Source: Streptomyces bacillaris (GTDB lineage: Bacteria > Actinomycetota > Actinomycetes > Streptomycetales > Streptomycetaceae). Taken from it: a stretch of DNA of 64,000 nt. Where the stretch lies: contig NZ_CP029378.1 of assembly GCF_003268675.1 (NCBI RefSeq), positions 434,001 to 498,000 of the forward strand, read 5' to 3'. The translations under genes were made by a program, and so were the position numbers. How positions within the stretch are numbered: the first letter of the stretch is position 1; each line of letters opens with the position of its first letter. Under the pieces are notes generated by a model. It searched no databases and was not told the origin of the DNA. It was given only the letters and a program-made list of their open reading frames with translations. This document shows positions 37,556-45,900 of the stretch, in pieces.

Positions 37556-40500
37556 GCGGTCTTCTCCCCTATCCAGCGGGCGAGTTCGAGTGGGCTGAGG
37601 GCCGCCACGGGCATACCGGCGGCCACGAGCTGCCCGGCCACGCCCGTCGAGTAGCGGGGCCGGCCGACGTCGTCGAGGCTGGCGCATCCCAGGACATGGC
37701 AGCCGGTGGCGACCAGGGCCCGTACCTCGGACAGCAGTCCGCCGAGCGGGGCGCCCTCCTCGAAGTCGCTGATGACGACGACGAGCGTGCGGCTGGGCAC
37801 CGTGATCAGGCTGCGCGCGTGCCGGAGGCCTGCGGCGATGTGTGTGCCGCCGCCCACGCTCACCTCCAGGAGGAGCGAGAGGGGGTCGTGCACATGGCCG
37901 GTGAGGTCGACAACCTCCGTGGAGAAGGCCAGGAAGTGGGTGCTCAGGGTCGGCACCCCGGCCAGTACGGAAGCGGTCAGCGCGGACCAGATCGTCGAGG
38001 CCTCCATGGACCCGGAAACGTCGGTGACCAGGATCAGGCGCCAGTCGGCCGACCGACGGGCGCGGCTGCGGAACACCGGCCTCTCGGGGACGACCTGGAC
38101 CGTGCCGTCCTCCGTGCGGCGGGCGGTGGCCAGATTGGCGCGCAGCGTACGCGGCAGATCCAGCCGTCCGCCCGGGCGACGGGTGGGCCGGGCCTGCATG
38201 GTGCCGGTGAGGGCGGGCCGCAGCCGGGTGGCCAGTTGCCGGGTCAGTTCGTCGACCAGGCGGCGGACCAGCGGCCGGAGCGCCGCGAGGCGCGCCTCGG
38301 GGAGCCCGCCGGCGTAACGCAGGACTGTGCGGAGCAGTTCCACGGAGGGGGTGGCGGCGGCCGGGTCGAGTTCGGTGAGCACGTCCTGCCGTCCGGTCGC
38401 GGCAGCGGCGGCGAGGACTTCTTCACGGACGCCGGGGCCGAAGAGCGCGGCGAGTTCCTCGGACCACTCGCGGACGCCGGGGAACGACGCCTCCCGGCCG
38501 CCTCGGCCCTGGCCGGGCATGGGCAGACCCCCACGGGAGCCCTCACCACGCCCCGCCCCGTACAACTCGTCCAGCGCGGTGGCCAGGCGGGCGGCCCCGG
38601 GCGGCAGTTGGTCGGGACGCCGGCCGAGGACGAGCCGCCACCGGTCGGCGGGCGCGAGGGTCCGCACGGGGGTGGTGGCACCCCCGAGGCCGGTCGGCGG
38701 AGCGGCGGTCCCGGTGGCTGCGTCGGGGCCGGTCTCGGGGCTGGGAGCTTGGGCGGTGCCGGTGCCGGTCTTGGTGCCCTCCTCTGTTGTACGGGGGTGG
38801 GGGTGCGCCCGGTCGGCGGGAGACGGGGTGATGGTGGCGCAGGCCGAGGGCGGGGCCGTGGTGGTGGCGGTGGTCGTCGGCGCGGGCTCTGGAGTGTGGG
38901 CCGCAGGCGGGTGCCCCTCGGTGCCCCCGGGGGACGGGACGGGCAGGCCCAGGCGGGCCAGGAGGTCGCGGGCCGCGAGGTCCGCGACCGCGCGGCGTGC
39001 CAACTCGGCCGGGTCGTCGGCACCGGCGAGGTCCACCCGTTCGCCCAGGCGCTCCTCGACGGTGTCCAGCAGCCGGTCCCGGGCGGCCGGGCTCAAGGTG
39101 TCGAAACCCCCGCGCAGGGCGGGCAGCCGGGCCAGGAACGCGGCGTCGTCCAGCTCGACGACCCGGTGCAGCAAGGGGTCCAGGGCCGCGACGCCGACGG
39201 TCAGGAGCGGGCCCGCCGCCGTCAGGACGCCGGTGAGACGGGCGATCAGGGCGGCCCGGGAGGGGCTGTCCACCGCCGCGTCCACCCAGGAGGCGACGCG
39301 CACCCCGAAGGTGTCGGCCTGCTCGTGGCCCGTGAGCACCCGGACCGCTCCGGCGGCCGCTGCGATCAGCGGGGTGCCGTCGGAGGCGAGCCGGGCGAGG
39401 GCGTCGGCAAGCCGGATACCGCCCACCCGGTCGGCGCGCTGCGCCAGTTCGAGCAGCGCCCGGGCGTCCTCGGGCTCCTCGGAACCGGTGAGGCCGTCGA
39501 CCTGCCGGACCGCCGCCGAGGTCAGGAGTTCCGCCGCGTGCGCGAGGCGGGCGGGGAGGGCAGCGAGGGCGTCGGGAGTGCCGGAGGGCGAGAGGTCGCG
39601 GGGCACCGCCAGGCCCGGCAGGTGACCTGCGGCGACGCGGTCCAGGAGGTCGAGACCGGCGAGGAGTTCGGGAAGGGTCCCGCTCGCGGGGAGTACGGCC
39701 GCCAGCTCCGTCAGGCGCTCCTCGGCCAGGGCGGGGAGCCCGCACTCCGCGGCCTCCGTCAGGCCGCGTACGACCTGCGCGGCCGTCGGGCCGCCCTCCG
39801 CGCGCTCGGCCGCGTGCCGCCCGCGCAGTACGCCTTCGGCCGCCTGGGCGGGGGTGACGCCCCGGGCTCCGGCCGCGGTGAGCATCGCGGCCGTGGCCGG
39901 GGTCCACCGCACCTGCCAGCGCGTGGTGAGCCCTTCCGAACCCGCCGCGCCGGTCACCTCCTGCTCCTGCGCGTACGGGATGCCGCACACCGTCAGCCGG
40001 CGCAGCAGCAGTTCACGGCGGCCGTCGAGGGCGGAGCGGGCCGGGTCGAGCCGGAGGTCGCGCGGGGCCTTCCCGGCCGTGTCCGCCGGGCCGGGGAGGG
40101 ACAGCGCCTCGGTCTCGGCCTCCACGGCGGGGCCGAGGCCGCTGCGCGGGGCGGCGGGTGTGGGGCGTCCGGTACGGGAGCCGACGAGGACACGTTCGAG
40201 CGCGTGGGCGACGGCGCGGCCCGTGCCGTAGGTCTCGCCCCGGCCGAGCACCGTCTGCACGGCCTCCAGGAATTCACCGCGCCCGGGGGCGGGCAGGTCG
40301 CGCAACCGTGCCAGGTCCCCGGCGACCCGTACGACCTCCCGGCCGTCCGCCGGACCGTAGGGGTGGCCCTGTTCACGCAGGGCCACACAGACCCGGACCG
40401 CCGTACGGATCAGCGCCTCATGCAGGGCGGCCGGGTCCCCGGCGGCGTCCAGGACGGTGTGCTGCCACTCCGGGTCCCGGATGCCCGCCGGGTAGCCGGA

Positions 40501-41670
40501 GCGGGAGTCGAGCAGGGGGTACGTGTACGGGATCAGCGAGACGGTGCAGGCCGCCTCCGTCGAACCCGCGCCGGGCTCGCGGGCGGGGGTGGCCGGTGCG
40601 TCGGCCGGGGTGTCGGGCGCGTCCGTGCCGGCCTTGGACGCGTCCCCGGGGGCGTACGGAGTGCCTGCGGCGGCACCGCTGGATGCATCCGGCCCCGTGT
40701 CGGGCACGCCCGCGGCGGCATCGGGTGCGTCCGCAGGGGCGTACGTCGGGCCCGCCGGAGCCCCGGAGGTGCCGGGTGCCGCCGATGCGCCCGACACCAG
40801 GGCCGTGTCCGCCCCCGGCACGGCGGACGGCAGCAGCGCCGGGGTGTGGAAGGCGCCCACCACCACGGCGGGCCGCTGCCCGTTCGCCAGGGCTGCGGCG
40901 ATGTGGTCGCGCATGCACGCCTCGCGCACGAGGTCGGTGCCGTCCACGCCGTACCGCGCCTCGGCCTCGTACCGCAGCGCCCAGCCGGTGAGCAGGGCGG
41001 CGCGGCGGAGCGCCTCGGGCGAGGAGCCGGGGGCCGGGGCCTCCACCAGGCGGTCCCACAGGTCGTCGCCTTCGCGGCCGGTGAGCCGGGACCGGAGGGC
41101 GGTGGACAGCCCGTGGCCCTCCCCCGGTACGCGTACGGAGTCGGCGCCCGGCGCGGGCGCGGGCACAGGCGCGTCCGGCCCGCCCCGCGCCCAGGCCCGG
41201 TCCGCGAGCGGGAGGTCGCAGGCCACGGCCGGGACCCCGTTCCGGGCCGCCCAGCGCAGGGCGGCCAGTTCGGGCGAGAAGTCCGCGAACGGGTAGAAGG
41301 CGGGCCCCCGTTCGCCGCCCGCGCCCGCTCCTGCGGCGGGCACGGCGGCCAGCGCCACCGGGGCCCGGGTCTCCTCGTGGGCGAGCCAGCCCAGCCAGGG
41401 CTGGAACTCGGCGGGCAGTTCGACGAGGAGGACGTCCGGGGCCGCCGCGTCCAGCAGGGCCGGGACGGCGGCCGCGAGGGAGGGCGCGTGGTGGCGCACC
41501 CCGATCAGGAACGGCAGCCCGGGCCCGTCCGCCGCGAGCGCCGCCACCGCGGCCTCCGGGGTGACGGGCCCCGCCTCCGGGCCCTGCGGTGGGACGGCTC
41601 CGGGCGCCTCGGCAACCGGCCGCCCCTCCGGCATGGCCGCCCGCTCCTCGGGCGTGGTCGACTCGCTCAT
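37552..41670 (-). CDS. DUF5682-VWA fusion protein (YehM + YehP-like)
   Basis: 1372 residues. Residues about 45-980 are a DUF5682 region (LPFLIGVRHHAPSLAAAVP, later VVVGAFHTPAL and LIPYTYPLLDSRSGYPAGI), interrupted near 290-375 by an Ala/Pro/Asp/Thr-rich insert. A second low-complexity linker (about 940-1010) leads to a C-terminal VWA domain (about 1205-1370) with an intact MIDAS: DVSGSM near 1217, GGGTH near 1275 and SDFEEG near 1302. In E. coli these parts are separate proteins, YehM and YehP, next to the MoxR ATPase YehL; here one continuous frame encodes both. VWA proteins act with MoxR ATPases as metal-dependent adaptors. The gene starts 3 bases after the MoxR stop. Confidence 0.82.
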   Translation of the reverse strand: MSESTTPEERAAMPEGRPVAEAPGAVPPQGPEAGPVTPEAAVAALAADGPGLPFLIGVRHHAPSLAAAVPALLDAAAPDVLLVELPAEFQPWLGWLAHEETRAPVALAAVPAAGAGAGGERGPAFYPFADFSPELAALRWAARNGVPAVACDLPLADRAWARGGPDAPVPAPAPGADSVRVPGEGHGLSTALRSRLTGREGDDLWDRLVEAPAPGSSPEALRRAALLTGWALRYEAEARYGVDGTDLVREACMRDHIAAALANGQRPAVVVGAFHTPALLPSAVPGADTALVSGASAAPGTSGAPAGPTYAPADAPDAAAGVPDTGPDASSGAAAGTPYAPGDASKAGTDAPDTPADAPATPAREPGAGSTEAACTVSLIPYTYPLLDSRSGYPAGIRDPEWQHTVLDAAGDPAALHEALIRTAVRVCVALREQGHPYGPADGREVVRVAGDLARLRDLPAPGRGEFLEAVQTVLGRGETYGTGRAVAHALERVLVGSRTGRPTPAAPRSGLGPAVEAETEALSLPGPADTAGKAPRDLRLDPARSALDGRRELLLRRLTVCGIPYAQEQEVTGAAGSEGLTTRWQVRWTPATAAMLTAAGARGVTPAQAAEGVLRGRHAAERAEGGPTAAQVVRGLTEAAECGLPALAEERLTELAAVLPASGTLPELLAGLDLLDRVAAGHLPGLAVPRDLSPSGTPDALAALPARLAHAAELLTSAAVRQVDGLTGSEEPEDARALLELAQRADRVGGIRLADALARLASDGTPLIAAAAGAVRVLTGHEQADTFGVRVASWVDAAVDSPSRAALIARLTGVLTAAGPLLTVGVAALDPLLHRVVELDDAAFLARLPALRGGFDTLSPAARDRLLDTVEERLGERVDLAGADDPAELARRAVADLAARDLLARLGLPVPSPGGTEGHPPAAHTPEPAPTTTATTTAPPSACATITPSPADRAHPHPRTTEEGTKTGTGTAQAPSPETGPDAATGTAAPPTGLGGATTPVRTLAPADRWRLVLGRRPDQLPPGAARLATALDELYGAGRGEGSRGGLPMPGQGRGGREASFPGVREWSEELAALFGPGVREEVLAAAAATGRQDVLTELDPAAATPSVELLRTVLRYAGGLPEARLAALRPLVRRLVDELTRQLATRLRPALTGTMQARPTRRPGGRLDLPRTLRANLATARRTEDGTVQVVPERPVFRSRARRSADWRLILVTDVSGSMEASTIWSALTASVLAGVPTLSTHFLAFSTEVVDLTGHVHDPLSLLLEVSVGGGTHIAAGLRHARSLITVPSRTLVVVISDFEEGAPLGGLLSEVRALVATGCHVLGCASLDDVGRPRYSTGVAGQLVAAGMPVAALSPLELARWIGEKTA

Positions 41671-41673
41671 CCG

Positions 41674-42903
41674 TCAGTTCTCCAGCACCGCGCGCAGGTC
41701 CCACAGGGCACGCCAGGTGGCCGACCCCTGCTCGGCGCGCCTGCGGACCGGGCCGTCCCAGTACCCCAGCAGCCGTGCCGCGTCGGCCGGGTCGTCCTTG
41801 CGGACGACGCCGAGCAGATGGCCGGGCAGGAGGGAGAGCACGTCCCGGTCCCCCGGGAAGTAGGCGGCGGCCAGGCCGAGGGAGCCCGCGACGGAGACCG
41901 CCTCCGCCGTGCTCATCACCGTGGAGGGGCGCTCGACCTCCCAGCCCTCCGTGGAGCGGCCCTCGCGCAGGTCCCGGAAGGCCGTGACCAGCGCTTCGAG
42001 GACCGCGTCGTCCACCTGGTAGGCGGCGCCCGCCCGTTCCACGGCGGCGCGCGACTGGCGGCGGACGAGCGCGGTCTCGGCGTCCACGTCCCCGATCGGG
42101 CCGACCGTCTCGAAGTTGAAGCGCCGCTTCAGGGCGGCGGACATCTCCGAGACGCCCCGGTCCCGCAGGTTGGCGGTGGCGATGAGGGTGAAGCCGGGGG
42201 CCGCGTGCACCTGGGCGCCCTCGCTGCCCGCGAGTTCGGGGACCGCGATCCGCCGCTCGGAGAGGAGGGAGACCAGCGCGTCCTGGACCTCGGGCAGACA
42301 GCGGGTGACCTCCTCGACGCGGGCGACCGCTCCCCGGGTCATGGCCGTGAGCACCGGGGAGGGCACCAGGGCCTGTTCGGTGGGGCCCTGGGCGAGCAGC
42401 AGCGCGTAGTTCCAGCCGTACTTGAGCTGGTCCTCGGTGGTGCCCGCGGTGCCCTGCACGGTGAGTGCGCTGGTGCCGCAGACGGCCGCCGACAGCAGTT
42501 CGGAGAGCATCGACTTGGCGGTGCCGGGCTCGCCCACCAGGAGCAGTCCGCGCTCTCCGGCGAGGGTGACCACACACCGTTCGACCAGGGCGCGTTCACC
42601 GACGAACTTCTGCTCGATCACCAGGCGGCGCGGCACCCCGGCGTCGGGCCGGGCGCCCTTCGGCAGGCTCAGCGCCTCCCCCGCGCTCCCGGTCACGAAG
42701 GTGACGACGGCGCGCGGGGTGAGCTGCCAGCCGGGCGGGCGGGGGCCGGTGTCCTGGGCGGCGAGGAAGGCCAGTTCGGTGGCGTACCGGTCCTCGGCCG
42801 GGGTGACCTGGCGGTGTTCCCGGCCGGGCGCCGCCGCCTGGTCCGGGACGCCGGCCACAGTGGTGCTGTCCATGTCGCTGCTGGTGGTGGTGTCGCTCGT
42901 CAT
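41674..42903 (-). CDS. MoxR-family AAA+ ATPase (YehL subfamily)
   Basis: 409 residues. Walker A GEPGTAKS near 123, a Walker B variant ARVEEVTRC near 196 in which Glu-Glu replaces Asp-Glu, sensor 1 TLIATANLRDRG and LKRRFNFE near the Arg-finger region. These fit the YehL-type MoxR group. MoxR ATPases are chaperone-like machines that remodel partners together with VWA proteins; the DUF5682-VWA fusion is encoded 3 bases downstream. The ATG overlaps the stop of the giant upstream gene (ATGA). The first 45 residues are Ser/Thr-rich and disordered. Confidence 0.88.
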   Translation of the reverse strand: MTSDTTTSSDMDSTTVAGVPDQAAAPGREHRQVTPAEDRYATELAFLAAQDTGPRPPGWQLTPRAVVTFVTGSAGEALSLPKGARPDAGVPRRLVIEQKFVGERALVERCVVTLAGERGLLLVGEPGTAKSMLSELLSAAVCGTSALTVQGTAGTTEDQLKYGWNYALLLAQGPTEQALVPSPVLTAMTRGAVARVEEVTRCLPEVQDALVSLLSERRIAVPELAGSEGAQVHAAPGFTLIATANLRDRGVSEMSAALKRRFNFETVGPIGDVDAETALVRRQSRAAVERAGAAYQVDDAVLEALVTAFRDLREGRSTEGWEVERPSTVMSTAEAVSVAGSLGLAAAYFPGDRDVLSLLPGHLLGVVRKDDPADAARLLGYWDGPVRRRAEQGSATWRALWDLRAVLEN

Positions 42904-45900
42904 CGGCGGCGGCCCTTCCGGGAGGTGCGGGTGTCCAGTTCTTCGAAGGCGGGGGCGTCGCCGCCGCGCACCCGTGCCCAGGCGGCCGCGAACAGCGCGG
43001 GCACAGGGAGGTGGGGCACGGTGCGGACACCGCCGACCACCGGGTACAGGCCTTCCTTCCAGGTCTCCAACGGCAGCGCGGGGGCGTTGCGCTCCATCCA
43101 GCCGCAGGGCAGGAACAGGGTGCGACCGGCGCGGGAGCGCTTCGCCTCCACGACGAGGTCGGTGGCGGCGAGTTCGGCGCGTGCCTTCTTGACGCGGGCC
43201 GGCTTCCACTCCGTCCAGCGGACGCAGTTGCGGTCCGTCGGGTCGGGCAGGGTGAGCAGCATCAGATAGAGGGCGGCGGCATCCGCGCTCAGGCCGAGGG
43301 TCCCGGCCGCCTCCGCCACCAGCTCCGGCACCGCGCGGGTCGGGTCCTGCGCCGGGTAGTGCGGCAGGCCGTCGGCACTCGGGGCGCCTTCGGAGAACGT
43401 AGCGGCTTCCGAAGGCTTGGTGCCCCCGGCCTCCGCCGAGCCGTCGGGGAGGCCCGCCGAGACCAGCGCCTCGGTCTCCTCCCCCAGCAGGGCGCGCAGA
43501 GCGAGGAGGTCGCCGGTGGCGTGGGGCGCGGCCGTCCCTTCGACGAGGCCGAAGGCCGGGTCGTCGGGGCCCGTCAGACCGGCCGGGCGGATCAGGAGCT
43601 TCTCGTGGTTGCCGTAGCCGTGGCCGGGGCCGAGGAGCAGCGCCGCACCCGCCCGGACCAGTCCGTCCGCGTCCGCCCCGCCGGACTCGGGCAGCCCGAG
43701 GGCGGCGCGGATCGGGACGCCGATCGGCTTGCCCTCCTCCGTCCAGTCCAGACCGAGGTCCAGGACCAGCGCCGGGTCGGCGAGGCGGGCGCGCAGGGCC
43801 GCCAGCCCGGTGGGCAGGTGGGCCCGCAGGGGGTGCCCGTACGGCAGGGTGTAGGCGAGGGTCCGCAGCGCGGTCAGGGCGGAGGCGACCGAACCGCGTG
43901 CGCCGACCCGGCGCAGGGCGGGGCGGCCGGTCCCGTCCGGGACGTCGGTGCCGTGGGTGAGCCAGTTGCGTGAGACCGCGTTGAGGACCAGGTCGACGGC
44001 GCCGGGCGTGGTGCCCGACAGGTCGAGGTCCAGCTCCTCGGGGACGCGGACGAGGGAGCCCAGGCGCTCCCGCCAGACCTCGGCGGCGGCCTCCACGTCC
44101 GGGCCCTTGGTCCACAGCTCGGCCGGGTCCGCGGGCAGCAACGCCCTGAGCAGGGCGTGCCGTTCGTCGCCCGGCAGGGCGTCCAGCCTGGCCCGGGCGG
44201 CCTCGAAGGCCCGGGTCTTGGCGCCGAGCAGGGCGAGCGCCTCGGCGCCTGGCTCCGCGACGGCGGCCGAAAGCAGGGCGACGGCCTGGAGCGGTCCGAT
44301 CCCGGTGGCCGTGTGGAACGCCTCGGCGACCTCCGGGCGCCAGGGCGCGGGGCCCTGTTCCCGCAGGAGGGCGGTGAGCCGGGTCAGCCGGTCGCGGTCG
44401 ATGCCCTCGCGGAAGATGCGCTCGCGGTCCAGGGTGAAGCCGGCGACGGGTCCGAAGGCACCGGTCGGGTCGTGGTCCAGGGCCAGCCAACGGGCCACGT
44501 CGTCGTGGGTGTTCCAGCCGCGTTCGGCGATGACCACCACCGTACGGCCGCCCTTGCGCAGCACCTGGCCGAGGCGTTGCACGGCGTCCCGGCGTCCCCG
44601 CCCGGGCGTGCCGCTGTACGGCTCGATGAGGTCCACCTGCCGGACGGTGCCCGCCGGGTCGGCCAGCGGGCCCGCCGCGAAGGTGTCCAGCAGGACCAGG
44701 AGCCCGGCGCGGTGCTCGGGGGACAGGGCCGACGAGGCGGCCCGGTAGGCGAGTTCGGGCAGCTGGTCGAGGAGGGAGGTCCAGGACAGCGAGCCGACGG
44801 GCACGGTGAACTCGTCCCGCTGCCAGCCGTCGACAGGGGTGAAGGGGGCCTTGGACGGCACGGGCGGGCCGAACGCCGGTTCGCCGCCCAGGACATGGTT
44901 GACACCGAGGATCTGCCGGATGGTGGTCCACCGGGGCCCGCCTCCCCACCAGCCGCCGTACAGACGCTCGGAGCCGAAGGCGGTGGCCTCCCGCAGGGTC
45001 GTGTCGTCGCCGTGCTCGGGCGCGTGGTCGAAGAACATCCCCTGGGTGCGCGCGGTGTTCCGGGGGGTGACCGGCTGGGCGGGCTCGGGCGGTGTCACGT
45101 ACCGTACGGCTGCGGCGGCGCGGTCCACCGCGTTGCGGACGAGGCCGGTGACTCCGGCGCGGAGCCGTGCGTCGGACACCTCGGGCAGGACCCGGGCGAC
45201 GGCCTCCTCGCTCAGCTCCCGCGACGAGGGCCCGGTGTACTCCTCGACCGCCCGGAACGCCTCCCGGTGCCGGGCGACCGCTGCGGCGACCTCCTTCAAC
45301 AGCTCCCCCGCCCGCGAGTCCGTCAGGGCCCGCAGGGCGGCGGAGCCGCGCTCGTCCCTCGGGCGCAGGGCGTGCCAGTAGGCGACGGGTGGCACGTAGG
45401 GGGTGCCCGCCGCGTCGTTGCCGCCGGAGGAGTCGGGGGTGACGGACCACAGAGTGCCGCCGGTGCCGTCGGTGTCCGCCGGGCGTGCTTCGACGGAACG
45501 GTGGTGCAGGGCCATGACCGGCCGTGATCCGCCGGGCAGGGCGAGGGCGCCGAGGGGCACCGGGGCGCAGTCGGCGCAGAGCGGGTACGGCAGGGTCACC
45601 GTGCGGCCGTCGGGGGTGCCGGCGACGATGCGGTCGCCGTCCGCGGGGGCGGCGGTGCCGGGCTCGGTGACCGTACGGCGGACCCAGCGGCCCAGGACCG
45701 TGCCGTCCGTGCCGAACGGGGTGTTCTCCAGGCCGGGCTGGAGGGGCAGGACCTGGCAGTGCTCGGTGAGCAGCCGGGTGCCGTCCTGGACGCCGGAGCG
45801 GAGGAAGGCGGGCAGGGAGGCGCGGCCGTGGGTGCCGGTGGCGGGGTCGTACTCCAGCCAGACGCGCTGCTTGCCCTGGTGTCCGTCGCGCCAGTGGCCG

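Noticed and set aside
37696..43269. 1857-residue plus-strand frame opposite the MoxR-VWA operon
   Set aside because: A shadow of the minus-strand genes, with no motifs; the minus strand has a MIDAS and Walker motifs at the same place.
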